In this document: piece after piece, positions 38,477 to 47,525 of the stretch
How positions within the stretch are numbered: the first letter of the stretch is position 1
Layout: each line of letters begins with the position of its first letter
Assembly: GCA_016706225.1 (NCBI GenBank)
Contig: JADJKB010000008.1
Location: forward strand, 682,001 to 746,000
DNA: 64,000 nucleotides
Direction: 5' to 3'
Source of the DNA: Myxococcales bacterium
Lineage (GTDB): Bacteria; Myxococcota_A; Polyangia; Polyangiales; Polyangiaceae
Notes under the pieces: model-generated
Databases searched by the model: none
Seen by the model: only the letters and a program-made list of their open reading frames with translations
Told to the model about the DNA's origin: nothing
Position numbers and translations under genes: made by a program

Positions 38477-38895
38477 CGCGATTCCTGTTGGACACGAGTA
38501 CGATTTCGGCGGTTGTGTGGAAGGTCCCGGACTCGGGCGTGCTGGCGCGCTTGACCGAACATGGTGGGGAGTGCGCGACGTGCGCACCGGTCTGGCATGA
38601 GCTCCAGTTCGGCGTCCGGCGACTTCCTCGGGGGAGACGCAGGACCGCATTGGAGGGCTTCCTCGAGGAAGTCGTGCGCGCGACACTGCCGATCTTCCCC
38701 TACGACGAACGTGCGGCGGAGTGGCACGGCGAAGAGCGCGCGCGACTCGAACGCTCAGGAAGGAAGCCGCCGTTCGTTGACGGACAGATCGCAGCAATCG
38801 CCGTGACCTGTGGCATTCCACTGATCACGGCGAACCCGGCCGACTTCAAGTCGTTCAAAGGGCTGGTCGTCGACAACTGGGTGGGCGGACGTTAG
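38473..38895 (+). CDS. PIN-domain toxin (VapC-like)
   Basis: A 140-residue PIN ribonuclease. Conserved acidic positions are in FLLDTSTIS, in HELQFGVRR, in FVDGQIAAIA and in NPADF near the C terminus, the usual VapC order. GTG start overlapping the antitoxin TGA. Established role: an RNA-cleaving toxin inhibited by its antitoxin. Its attC begins five bases after the stop. Confidence 0.88.
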   Translation: MTRFLLDTSTISAVVWKVPDSGVLARLTEHGGECATCAPVWHELQFGVRRLPRGRRRTALEGFLEEVVRATLPIFPYDERAAEWHGEERARLERSGRKPPFVDGQIAAIAVTCGIPLITANPADFKSFKGLVVDNWVGGR

Positions 38896-38899
38896 GTCA

Positions 38900-39056
38900 G
38901 GCTAACGAGACACACGTTCACCCGCGAACGCCGAGCGTCAAGTCGTCAGTCGGCGAGGCGCTGTAGACGCGGGCGAGTGCCGCATCAGAATGGTCGCTCG
39001 CGGAAGCGGAACGGACGGTGAAGTCGGCAAGGCCGGCGTTCGGCGGGTGCAACGTG
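38900..39056 (+). other. attC site (right core missing)
   Basis: Begins GGCTAAC and carries the arm pair CACGTTCACCCGCG and CGGCGGGTGCAACGTG, which pair with two unpaired bases in the 3' arm. The final GTTRRRY is replaced by TCCCGT, so the site is probably not recombinogenic. Confidence 0.8.
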
Positions 39057-39085
39057 TCCCGTGACGGGCGTGGCGGGCATCTAAG

Positions 39086-39484
39086 TCAAGGCACGACGCC
39101 CGGTGCACACTTCCCCTTGTCGCAGACGGGGGGGTACCCCATCAGGCATCCGCCGCAGTGTCGGGTCGGATCGCAAGCCGCGACGCAAGCGTCGAGCATT
39201 GCAGAATCCAATTTGAGTTGCGCGGTGTCTGCGTTGAGGTTGACGTAGTAGGAATTGCTGCAGGTGGGACGGTCAATAAGCAAGCAGTTCAGCAATACCT
39301 GTTGACAGTCGTTGTCGACCGCGCACGTGCGGTTGCTCGAGAGCTCGGACAGCAGACGATCCTCAACGATACTGCACGTGCACGGCGCGTCACCTGCGTC
39401 GCCGCTCGCGTCACCCAAGTCGGCAGGGTCAGCTGTTTCACAACCGAGAGTCACGAGGATTACGGTGGCCAGGAAGCGCTCCAT
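39086..39484 (-). CDS. Small Cys-rich lipoprotein
   Basis: A 132-residue lipoprotein, lipobox VTLGC at residues 11-15, with about twelve Cys (CTCSIVED, CDPTRHCGGC). Family unknown. It starts 7 bases after the stop of the disrupted trypsin-like protease on the same strand, so the two formed one operon. It lies antisense to the attC direction. A GC hairpin (CCCGT-GA-CGGG) lies just downstream at about 39057-39070. Confidence 0.75.
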   Translation of the reverse strand: MERFLATVILVTLGCETADPADLGDASGDAGDAPCTCSIVEDRLLSELSSNRTCAVDNDCQQVLLNCLLIDRPTCSNSYYVNLNADTAQLKLDSAMLDACVAACDPTRHCGGCLMGYPPVCDKGKCAPGVVP

Positions 39485-39491
39485 GTCGATC

Positions 39492-39620
39492 TCACGGGTA
39501 TTGGGCGCGCTTGTTCAGCATATAGCTGTATAGCCAATCGTTGATTCGGACGACGTCAGTCGGGTAAGCCCGAATGTCCCCGGTCGCACCGTAGCAGGTA
39601 TCGCAGTCCTGGAAGAAGGC
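39492..39620 (-). pseudogene. C-terminal fragment of trypsin-like protease
   Basis: Reads AFFQDCDTCYGATGDIR, then VVRINDWLYSYM to a stop at 39492, the usual last strand and C-terminal helix of chymotrypsin-fold proteases. The rest lies at 43600-43859, on the other side of the IS21-like element. Both junctions read GAAGAAGG, consistent with a target duplication. Confidence 0.75.
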
Positions 39621-39767
39621 TTAGGCGCTCGGCAGAATTGACCCGCCTCCGCTCGTCAGAAGTGACCCACCCTTGCGGGTGACGCTGAGCTGGGCCGCGC
39701 CGCGGTAACGGCGTGGCGCGCGGAGCGCGATGAGCGGCGCGGTGCTCGCCACAGAGGCGAGAGCTTT

Positions 39768-40378
39768 GTGGCGTGGGGCAGCCGTTGCGCCGGAGCGGTC
39801 GGGGTGCCGCAGATCGTCGGAGCTTGTCCGCTCTCGCCTCCGCGGCCGAGCCCGTGGTCGGGATGGAAAGTAGCGGCAGGAGATGATGGCCGGACACCAT
39901 GCCCGGATGAATTCAACAACCCCTGCCGCTGCGTGCAGTGTAGCGGCGAGTTCGTTCCAGACCCAAGAGTTCGTGAGCGCCAGGTCACCTGTGGCGCGCC
40001 CGAGTGCCAGCGAGGCCGGCACGCGAAGCAGTGCCGCGAGTGGCGCGCCAATAACAAGGAGATGACGGCCGAGCACTACCAGGACGTGGTGGTCCCGTTC
40101 CGCCGAGAGCAGCGGGACTACCAGCGGCGATGGCGCTGGGGCCAGCGCTTGCGCGAGATACGAGAGAAGACGACGGTGATGGGCGGGGCCCTGCTGGGCA
40201 GGCTCCGTGGCCTGGTCTCGCAGGCCGAGCAGTTGCTCGATCGGGCCGTTGGCAGCGCACAAACCGGCGTTCTCGCGGGGAAAAGCTCAGGCGCGCGGTG
40301 GCAGCGGTGCGCTCCACCATCACGGCGTTCGCAGAGCTCGAGGCGAGCATGACGGAGCTTCGGGAGCTGGGTCTGTGA
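39768..40378 (+). pseudogene. Zinc-ribbon-like accessory protein of IS21 copy 1
   Basis: A short protein with a Cys cluster (CRCVQCSGEF, then CGAPECQRGRHAKQC) followed by a helical basic region (RRWRWGQRLREIREK). A frameshift near 40270-40290 moves the end (RRAVAAVRSTITAF) to another frame, stopping at 40378. The start is unclear. The Cys pattern suggests a small metal-binding DNA-associated protein. No named family. Confidence 0.45.
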
Positions 40379-40437
40379 CGGCGGCGGCGAGATACGAGAG
40401 GAGACGGACCACGGGCTGAGGATTTGCGACCGTCGCG

Positions 40438-41320
40438 GTGGCCATGGACCTCGAGCTCCACCAGCTGGACCGCCGGTACGAGGCGCTGCGGACGACGAGC
40501 CGCGAGCGCGACAGCCGGGTTGTGGCGTCCCTGGCTCGCGACGGCCAGCAGCTGCCGGTAGTCGTGATCGCGGCGACAGACGCCGGCCGCTACATCCTGG
40601 TCGACGGCTACAAGCGGGTCCGAGGGCTCCACAAGCTCGGCCAGGATCTGGTCCGCGCCACCTGCTGGGACCTGCCCGAGCCGGAGGCGCTGCTGCTCGG
40701 GCGGCTGATGCGCGCGGCCGAGGGGAGAGCGCGCTCGAGCAGGCATGGCTGGTGCGCGAGCTCCAGGAGCGATTCGAGCTGTCGCTCGAAGATCTGGCCC
40801 GCCGCTTCGGTCGCAGCCCGAGCTGGGTGGAGTCGCCGGCTCGGCCTGGCCGCGACGCTGCCCGAAGCAATCCAGCAGCTGGTGCGCGACGGAAAGCTGT
40901 CCCCGCACGCCGCCATGAAACACCTGTTGCCTTTGGCGCGCGCCAACCGCGCGGGCGCCATCGCCCTGGCCCAGGCCCTCGCCCCGCTCCGCCCGAGCAC
41001 GCGGCAGACGGCGCTCTTGTGCGCTGCGTTTGCACGCGGCAGCGAGACGAGCCGCGAGCAGTTGCTGCTGCACCCGGAGCTGCTTCTGCGTGCCAGCGAG
41101 CCACGCGGCGGCAAGCCCGACGACCCGGCGCAAGAGCTCGAGCGAGACGTCGGCGCCGTGGGTGGCATCGCCCGGCGCGCGCTGACTCGAGTCCGGGGTG
41201 GGTCGTTCAGCAGCTGTTGCCGCCGGAGCAGGCGCGCTTTGCGGCGGACTGCTGCTGGCGCGCGCCGCGACGTCGAGCACTTGGTCAGCACCATCGAGAA
41301 GGAGGTTCCCGATGTTGGAT
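40438..41320 (+). pseudogene. ParB-like protein of IS21 copy 1, frameshifted
   Basis: The N terminus resembles the ParB/Spo0J nuclease-like domain (RVVASLARDGQQLPVVV, YILVDGYKRVRGLHKLG). It is followed in another frame by an HTH-like segment (FELSLEDLARRFGRSPSWV), then returns for LPEAIQQLVRDGKLSPHAA. At least three frame changes lie between 40720 and 41200. Presumably once an accessory regulator of the element. Confidence 0.6.
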
Positions 41321-42711
41321 GAGACGACTCGATCCACCATCCTCACCCCTGCAACAAGCGGGTCATGGCAAACGCGTCATCGCTCGCATGCTCGGCATCT
41401 CACGCAACGCGGTTCGGCGGGTCATCGCATCGGGAGCGACCGATGTCCCAGCCCTCGACCGCAGCGAGAAAGCCGAGCCGTACCACGACGAGCTCGTCCA
41501 GCTGGTCCACGAGTGCAAGGGCAACCTCGTGCGCGTTCACGAGGAGCTTGCGGCCCAGGGCGCACAGCTCTCGTACCCGACCCTGACCGCGTACTGTCGC
41601 CGTCACGGCATCGGGCACGAGCCAAAGAAGCCTGCGGGACGCTACGACCATCAGCCAGGCAAGGAGATGCAGCACGACACGTCTCCCCACTTCGCTGACA
41701 TCGGCGGGCGCGAGAGGGCCGTGCAGATCGCGGGCTCGCGCTCGCCTACTCGCGGCTGGCCTACGTCCAGCTGTACCCGCAGTTCACGCGGTTCGAGTGC
41801 AAGGTCTTCCTCGACGACTCCTTCGACTACGTGGGCGGCACCTGCCCCATCTGCATGGTCGACAACAGCAGCGTCATCGTGCTGCGCGGCACCGGCGAAG
41901 ACATGGTTCCCGTGCCCGAGATGGCATCCTTCGGTGAAGCGCGCGGCTTCGAGTTCCGCGCCCACGAGAAGGGCGACGCCAACCGCTCCGCCGTGGTCGA
42001 GGGCCTGTTCGACTTCGTGCAGAACAACTTCCTCGTTGGGCGCAAGTTCCACGACTTCGACCACGCCAACCGCGAAGCCGTCATCTGGTGCGACAAGATC
42101 AACGCCGCCTTCAGCCGCAAGCTCACGCCGCTCGCCGCGATCTCTTCGCGGCCGAGAGCCACCTGCTCGTCCCGTTGCCCGCCTGGCGCTCACCCGTCTA
42201 TCGCATCCACACCCGCCTCGTCGACCTCGAGAGCTACGTCAACGTCCACACGTTTCGCTACGAAGTGCCCGCTCGCTACATCGGTCACCAGCTCGAGGTG
42301 CGCGAGACCAAGACCGAGATCCAGCTGTTCGATGGGCCGCGCGTGGTTGCCACCCATCCGCGCCGGGTGGATGGCCCAGCGAGTGCGGCTCCCCGAGCCG
42401 GAGCGCGCCGAGCACAGGCAGCGCCGCGACGAGCAGCTCGTCGCCGAGGAGCGCCAGCTGCACGCCGAGCTCCCGAGCTCGCCACCTGGATCACCGAGCT
42501 GCACCGGCGCGCACCTCGAGGACGGGGCGTTGCCCGCCTGCGCCAGCTTCGCCGCCTGTTGCGCGACTATCCGCAGCCACCGCTCATCGACGCGCTCCGC
42601 GACGCAGCTCGCTACGGCCTCTACGACCTCGAGCGCATCGAGACCACGATCCTGCGCAACATCCGCCACGACTACTTCCCGCGTCGCGACCCCGACGACG
42701 AGCAGGAGTGA
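41312..42711 (+). pseudogene. istA: IstA-type transposase, frameshifted (IS21 copy 1)
   Basis: ATG 41312 follows GGAGG. Conserved IstA pieces occur in alternating frames: an HTH (RMLGISRNAVRRVIASG), the DDE core (FTRFECKVFLDDSFDYVGG, then DFVQNNFLVGR and NREAVIWCDKINAAF), and a C-terminal beta region (NVHTFRYEVPARYIG). I count at least four frameshifts, so no functional transposase is made as written. Confidence 0.75.
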
Positions 42712-42714
42712 CCC

Positions 42715-43443
42715 ATGCGCGACGACGAGCTCCATCAGCTGCTCAAGACCCTGCACCTCAGCAAGGTCCGCCAGATCATCGAAGAGGAGCTTCAGCACGC
42801 CGAGAAAAAGCAGCTCACCTACGGCGAGTTCCTGCTCCGTTTGCTGCGCGCCGAGTGGCACAACAAGCAGAGTCCGCCCTCAACTGGCGCATCAAGCGCG
42901 CCGCCATGCCTGAGCAGTGGACCATCGAGTCGTTCCCCTTCAAGCGCCAGCCGGGGATCTCCGCTCGCCAGATCCGCGGCTTCGCCAGCCTCGACTTCGT
43001 TGCCCGCGCCGAGAATCTGGTCTTCATCGGTGGCACCGGCGTGGGCAAGACAGGACTCGCCACCGGCCTGCTCCTGAAGGCCCTCCAGAACGGCACACCG
43101 CGGGCTCTTCCTCAAAGCGCAGGACTTGTTCGACGAGATGTACGCCTCGCTCGCTGACCGCTCGTCACGCAAACTGCTCAACCGCCTCGCCCGCGTGGAT
43201 CTGCTCGTCATCGACAGATGGGATACCTGAATCTTCGGCCCGAGCAGACCAACGTCTTCTTCCGTCTGATGGAGGAGCGCTACAAGCGGAAGGCCACGAT
43301 CATCACCACCAACCCTCGGCTACGAAGAGTGGCAGAACTTCCTCGGCAACAAGGCCCTCTGCGACGCTCTGCTCAGCCGCATCCGCCACCAGTGCCACAC
43401 CGTCACCATCGACGGCCCGTCCTTGCGCGATCCCTCCGGCTAA
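42715..43443 (+). pseudogene. istB: IstB-type ATPase, frameshifted (IS21 copy 1)
   Basis: Starts three bases after istA. Pieces in order: LHLSKVRQIIEEELQHAEKK, a Walker A motif (FIGGTGVGKTGLA), an arginine-rich segment (RSSRKLLNRLARVDLLVID), then NVFFRLMEERY and the end TVTIDGPSLRDPSG. Several single-base frame changes separate them. IstB is the AAA+ helper that targets IstA. Confidence 0.75.
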
Positions 43444-43599
43444 CGGCGACCTGACCTCCGCTTCGGAAGCCGCAGCGCCCCTACCGGGGCCTGCGGCTTC
43501 TTCGCACCAACGCCGAAATCGGTGCACCACGATTTACCCGATCAAGAAGCCGGGTCGATTCTCCCGAGCAGAGGTGGGTCATTCTTGGCGAGCGCCGAA

Positions 43600-43859
43600 G
43601 AAGAAGAAGGCGATGCCCAGGATGTAAGGACCGTTGCCACCTACGAACGTGTGCACCGCGCCACCGGAATGCCCGGGACTTGAGTCGCATCCGTGGGCGA
43701 ACAAGTTCTTGTAGCCGCCAGCGCCGTTGGGATTGTGGAAGCGGCCGATGGCACAGGGAGAAGTCTGGCCGAATGCCGAACCGAAGACGCAACCGGCCGG
43801 GCGGTCCGGATAGATCGCGTCGCAGAGTGGGTAGCCATCGTTCCCCTTTGAAGAGTAGA
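43600..43859 (-). pseudogene. Internal fragment of trypsin-like protease
   Basis: Minus-strand reading gives about 87 residues: CVFGSAFGQTSPC, then GCDSSPGHSGGAVH, containing the nucleophile Ser of a chymotrypsin/V8-like protease, and GPYILGIAF. It joins across the IS21 element to the C-terminal piece at 39492-39620. The N-terminal part with the catalytic His and Asp is gone, cut at 43860 by an IS110 end remnant. Confidence 0.75.
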
Positions 43860-43924
43860 CCCCCCTGCTCGCGTTTGCGGTGCAGCAAGCTCAGTAGGGC
43901 TTGCGGTCCGCCTCAGGGCGTGAG
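43860..43924 (+). mobile_element. Solo right end of an IS110-family element inside an attC
   Basis: Identical to 46179-46243, the last codons of the IS110 transposase plus its right end. It is followed by GTTAGCC, an attC core. It shows a second copy of the same element once sat at the same position in another attC and was then mostly lost. Confidence 0.75.
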
Positions 43925-43948
43925 TTAGCCAGCGCACGGCAAGACGGC

Positions 43949-44182
43949 TCAAACCGCGCGCTGGAGTGGTCGCACAGCGATCAGATCACGGTCATCGACG
44001 TGGCGAAGATCACTCTCGCGCAACGTGACGAGTGCTTGGGTGCGGCCCGACGCGGCCACGAACTCGACCTCTAGCCCGTCCGGCTCGTAGACCTCGACGA
44101 CAGCGCCCAGATCACCGCGCCGAAGACCAGCATCTGGAAGGTCTCGCTCAAGAACGACGGTGTCGAGAAGCTTGAAGGTCAT
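43949..44182 (-). CDS. DUF4926 protein
   Basis: A 77-residue protein matching the DUF4926 pattern: LLDTVVLERDLPDAGLRRGDLG, AVVEVYEPDGLEVEFV and TLRESDLRHV. The function is not established. Families of this sort usually sit beside DUF6883 proteins, as here (two bases between the genes). Antisense to the attC direction. Stop lies close to the cassette junction at 43925. Confidence 0.85.
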   Translation of the reverse strand: MTFKLLDTVVLERDLPDAGLRRGDLGAVVEVYEPDGLEVEFVAASGRTQALVTLRESDLRHVDDRDLIAVRPLQRAV

Positions 44183-44184
44183 GG

Positions 44185-44517
44185 CTACGCGGGGAATGCT
44201 GTCACAAATCGAGGAACATCCTCACCGGTTCGAACGATCCACACTGCGGTGATCTTGGCGGCTCGTCCGAGTGGTGAGGTGAGCGTAGCACGGACCTCGA
44301 ACTTCTGTCCGAACGGTCCCAGTTCGGTCGGCGTGGCGTCTGCGGATTGGGCAACGAGGGCCAGATCGGCGCGAAGCACTTCCCATTGGTCTGCGGTGTA
44401 GCCGAGCGCCCGGAAGAACGCTGCCTTGAATCGCCCGACCGGGTGCTCGGGTGACAGCAGGTAGTCGCGGACCTTTGCAGGTTCGACGACGGCACGATCA
44501 GCGTTGGGGAGCAGCAC
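44185..44517 (-). CDS. DUF6883-like protein
   Basis: A 110-residue protein resembling DUF6883 (LLPNADRAVVEPAKVRDYLL, HPVGRFKAAFFRALGY). It is upstream in an operon with the DUF4926 gene. Pairs like this occur near toxin and immunity genes, but a molecular role is unknown. GTG start at 44517. It is read against the attC that follows at 44548, so its promoter must lie at the attC side. Confidence 0.82.
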   Translation of the reverse strand: MLLPNADRAVVEPAKVRDYLLSPEHPVGRFKAAFFRALGYTADQWEVLRADLALVAQSADATPTELGPFGQKFEVRATLTSPLGRAAKITAVWIVRTGEDVPRFVTAFPA

Positions 44518-44547
44518 CTGCGAGGTCCCGGTTCTTCGTCTCTGTCT

Positions 44548-44705
44548 GGCTAACGAGACACACGTTCACCCGCGAACGCCGAGCGTCAAGTCGACGGTCG
44601 GCAAGGCGCTGCAGACGCGGGCGAGTGCCGCATCAGAGTGTTCGCCCGCGGCCGCGGAACGGACGGTGAAGTCGGCAAGGCCGGCGTTCGGCGGGTGCAA
44701 CGTGA
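44548..44705 (+). other. attC site interrupted by IS110-family element
   Basis: Starts GGCTAAC; 5' arm CACGTTCACCCGCGAACG; 3' arm CGTTCGGCGGGTGCAACGTG. The sequence breaks after GCAACGTGA at 44705. The missing end, GTGAGTTATGC, is found at 46239-46248 after the IS. Confidence 0.82.
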
Positions 44706-44951
44706 TATGGCCGCTCCGTTCTGCTTCTCAGACTTCTGCTCAGACCGGAGGATGGAAAGCGGGACATGCACCCGCGGGCTACGAATCTGCAACGTCGAGC
44801 AGTTGATGCTCTCTAACTCGCATTCGAACCCGTGGGTGTGCCTCGCCTGTAACGAATCCTCAGGGGAAGCCGCTCGAACCGGCTCACCATATTGCCTTCG
44901 CTGGGCGCGGCCGCTGCATGTCCCGACCAGAAGAATAGCCGAGGAGGTCGC
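44706..44951 (+). ncRNA. Candidate bridge RNA region of IS110 element
   Basis: Noncoding segment between the left IS end and the transposase. Established knowledge: IS110 recombinases use a bridge RNA from such a region, with loops pairing to target and donor DNA. It contains TGCAACGT at 44788-44795, identical to the 8 bases of the attC target at 44696-44703, held in a small hairpin (CTGC...GCAG). No other guide was identified. RNA boundaries unknown. Confidence 0.35.
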
Positions 44952-46216
44952 ATGCAGAAAAGTCTCGACGAATTTGCCGCATTCATCGGGTTGGACTGGG
45001 CCGACAAGAAGCACGATGTCTGCCTCAGTGTCCCTGGCAACGAGGGTCTGGAGCGCGAGGTCGTTCCTCACCGCCCGGCCGCTCTTGAAGCGTGGATTGC
45101 TCGACTCCGTGAGCGCTTCGCCGGTGCCCCGGTCGCCGTGGCCGTCGAGCTCGAGGAAGGCCCGATCGTCTCGGCCTTGCTCGAGCACGACTTCATCGTC
45201 GTCTGCCCGGTGAGGCCCGGCACCGTCGCCGGCTACCGCAAGACCTTCGTGCCCAGCAACGCAAAGGACGACCCCACCGACGCAGAGCTGATCCTGGAGC
45301 TGCTGCTGCGCCATCCGGAGAAGCTTCCGCCACTCAAACGGGAAAGCGCTCCCATGCGACAGCTCCGCCGTCTCGTCGCCGAACGCCGCGCCTTCGTCGA
45401 GGACCGGGTGCGCATCACCAACCGCATCACGGCTGCACTCAAGGCCCATTACCCGCAGGTTCTGGGCTGGTTTCGCGACAAGTGGACCGACGTGTTCATC
45501 GACTTCATCGAGCGCTGGCCGACCCTCCAGGACGCCCAGAGAGCTCGCCGCGAGACCGTGGTCGCGTTCTTCCACGGCCACAACGTTCGACAGAAGGCCG
45601 TCATCGACCGCCGCCTCGAAGAGCTCCACAGCGAACGGCCGCTCACGACCGACGCTGGTGCCATCGAGCCCGCTCGGTTCATGGTCCAGCTCCTTCTGCC
45701 GCAGCTCCGTGCCGTCTGCGCCGCCATCGAGCAGTTCGACGTCAGGATCGCGACCTTGGCCCAGTCGCTGCCCGACTTCGAGCTCTTCGACTCGCTCCCT
45801 GGAGCCGGTCCTGCGCTGGCTCCTCGACTGCTGACTGCCTTCGGCGAGCGTCGCGAGCGGTTCCCCACCGCCGCTGCCGTCCAGAAGTGCATGGGCATCG
45901 CGCCGGTCACCGAGCGCAGCGGGAACAAGAGCTGGGTCCATTGGCGCTACGCCTGCACCAAGTTCCTCCGCCAAACCTTCGTCGAGTGGACCGAGCAGAC
46001 CATTCCGCGCTCGTTTTGGGCCAAGGCCTTCTACGAGAAGCAGCGCGCCAAGGGCTCGTCACACAACGCCGCAGTCCGCTCCTCGCTTTCAAATGGATCC
46101 GAATCATTCACCGCTGCTGGCTCGACCGAACCCGCTACGACGAATCACGCTACCTGACCGCACTCCAAAAGCGTGGCTCCCCCCTGCTCGCGTTTGCGGT
46201 GCAGCAAGCTCAGTAG
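44952..46216 (+). pseudogene. IS110-family transposase, frameshift near the 3' end
   Basis: Start ATG 44952 with GAGGAGGT upstream. The DEDD N-terminal catalytic domain is recognisable (FIGLDWADKKHDVCLS, VAVELEEGPIV, SNAKDDPTDAELILELL). The C-terminal helix-hairpin domain carries the IS110 Ser region (LPGAGPALAPRLLTAFGERR, MGIAPVTERSGNKSWVH). At about 46085 one C appears lost. The open frame then ends at 46157 with unrelated residues, whereas the conserved end (FKWIRIIHRCW to FAVQQAQ) is in another frame ending at 46216. Otherwise full length (about 420 residues). Confidence 0.85.
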
Positions 46217-46270
46217 GGCTTGCGGTCCGCCTCAGGGCGTGAGTTATGCGGCGCACTTGCCGCAGCACGA

Positions 46271-46519
46271 TCAGAGCTGGATCTTCGCGTTCTTGCAGGT
46301 CGGTGGGCAGTCCGGACCATTCGGCTGCTGAGTCGAGTAGGTCGGGCTTGCGGTGGAAGTCACGAGGACGCTGCCCGCCGACGACAACGTGAAAGTGAGT
46401 TGCTCGGGATGGCGGTTGGGCAGAATAAAACCATCGATTTGCGGGCCGCCCCCCTGAATCCAGATCCCGCTCGAAGAGCAGGTGTCGAGGCCCTTCGATG
46501 GCGCCCAGTCGCACGTCAA
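46271..46519 (-). CDS. Hypothetical cassette ORF, N terminus uncertain
   Basis: About 80 residues ending PPTCKNAKIQL. The residues TCSSSGIWIQGGGPQIDGFIL and QLTFTLSSAGSVLVTS look like a beta-rich exported protein. The only start in frame is a TTG near the attC, and no signal peptide is present, so it may be a truncated gene. Antisense to the attC direction. Confidence 0.4.
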   Translation of the reverse strand: MTCDWAPSKGLDTCSSSGIWIQGGGPQIDGFILPNRHPEQLTFTLSSAGSVLVTSTASPTYSTQQPNGPDCPPTCKNAKIQL

Positions 46520-46559
46520 CTATCGGGCGCGGGTCCCTCCATCTTCGTGAGGCTGCTCA

Positions 46560-46602
46560 ACTCGCGAGACCGGCGTTCGGCGGGTGCAACGTCCAGTTAT
46601 GC
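46560..46602 (+). other. Partial attC (3' arm and core only)
   Basis: GGCGTTCGGCGGGTGCAACGT followed by CCA and GTTATGC (46596-46602). No matching 5' arm is seen upstream, so the site is truncated. Confidence 0.65.
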
Positions 46603-46665
46603 GGCATGCGAGGTGAAAGGACCGGGCTTGGTTGCAGCGGCGGGACGCGTGGACAAGCATTTGGC

Positions 46666-47268
46666 ATGGCAGCTCGGCGGGACAAGCTTGCGCAGAGCCC
46701 AGTGCTTGCGGCTCTGCCGCTCCTTGCGCTGCTTGCGTGTCGCGATGACGAGTTGTCGGCTCCGCAGGTCGTGCCGGATTTTGACGCCGGAGCGAGCGAG
46801 TGTGGGTGGCAGCACTCCTGCAAATCCGACGACGACTGCGACCCGGGCCAATGTTGCGCCGGCTTCCTAACGTACACTTGCGCTTGCACGACACAGACCG
46901 ATTCGGTGAGTTCTGTCTGTTCGACCTTCCAATATGAGTCCAACGCTTCCTGCACGTGCCGGCCGCCGCAGTCGAAACCGGTATGCCCTGAGCTCGGCTT
47001 CATGCCACCGTATGCGTCGGAGTGCCTGCCGGCGCCGTACCACCAGTGCGTCGTATTTTGCGACCAACAGGCCTGCTATTGCGACACGTTGGTCCAAACG
47101 ATGGATGCGAGCATAGCGGCGGGAGGCATCCTTGTTCCAAGTTGCCCGCCACCTGACTGGGGTGCGTTGTGCCAGCCGGACTCTGGTTTGCACTCTGACG
47201 GGGGTGTGGAGTCGGGGGCGGGTGATGCGGCGGGGGACGGAACCCAGGACGCTGACGACGCGACCTGA
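46666..47268 (+). CDS. Cassette-borne Cys-rich lipoprotein
   Basis: A 200-residue lipoprotein with signal PVLAALPLLALLAC. About sixteen Cys follow (DDDCDPGQCCAGF, CSTFQYESNASCTC, CVVFCDQQACYC), then an acidic Gly/Asp-rich end. Unknown family, similar in style to the chromosomal Cys-rich lipoproteins of this window. In the sense orientation of its cassette. Start chosen for the signal peptide. Confidence 0.78.
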   Translation: MAARRDKLAQSPVLAALPLLALLACRDDELSAPQVVPDFDAGASECGWQHSCKSDDDCDPGQCCAGFLTYTCACTTQTDSVSSVCSTFQYESNASCTCRPPQSKPVCPELGFMPPYASECLPAPYHQCVVFCDQQACYCDTLVQTMDASIAAGGILVPSCPPPDWGALCQPDSGLHSDGGVESGAGDAAGDGTQDADDAT

Positions 47269-47304
47269 AGCTGCGCGGAGCCTGGGACCGCGCGTGTTCA
47301 AGCC

Positions 47305-47472
47305 GAGTAACGGGGCACGCGTTGACCCGCGAGCGCCGTGGCTCATCGTAACAGACGGCAAGGCGTGAACGCACGCGGGCGAGTGCCGAAGACAGAGTGG
47401 TTGCCCGCGGGCGCGGAACGGACGGTGAAACTCGCCACGACCGGCGCTCGGCGGGTCGAACGCGAGTTATCC
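47305..47472 (+). other. attC site
   Basis: GAGTAAC to GTTATCC. Arms GCGTTGACCCGCGAGCGC and GCGCTCGGCGGGTCGAACGC pair with two extra G in the 3' arm. Complete. Confidence 0.85.
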
Positions 47473-47525
47473 GGCTCGTCCAAGAGCGTCGGGCGCCGGC
47501 ACTTGGCGTGTTAGAATGACGACGC

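Larger units (their letters stand above)
39621..43599 (+). mobile_element. IS21-like element with accessory genes (IS21 copy 1), degenerate
   Basis: About 3.98 kb. The ends are imperfect inverted repeats: left GGCGCTCGGCAGAATTGACC (39624 on) against the complement of 43596-43577, followed inside by a second TGACCCACC-type repeat on each side, as in IS21. Contents in order are a zinc-ribbon-like ORF, a ParB-like gene, istA and istB, all plus strand and all broken by frameshifts. It is larger than typical IS21 (2-2.5 kb) because of the two extra genes. It splits a trypsin-like protease gene. Confidence 0.8.
44706..46239 (+). mobile_element. IS110-family element inserted in attC
   Basis: About 1.53 kb. 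The transposase starts after a 246-bp 5' noncoding region, and only about 23 bases lie between its stop and the right end. The junctions are inside the attC between its 3' arm and core GTTATGC. Targeting of attC is an established habit of the IS1111-attC group, but a long 5' rather than 3' noncoding part is the IS110-type layout. Confidence 0.82.
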
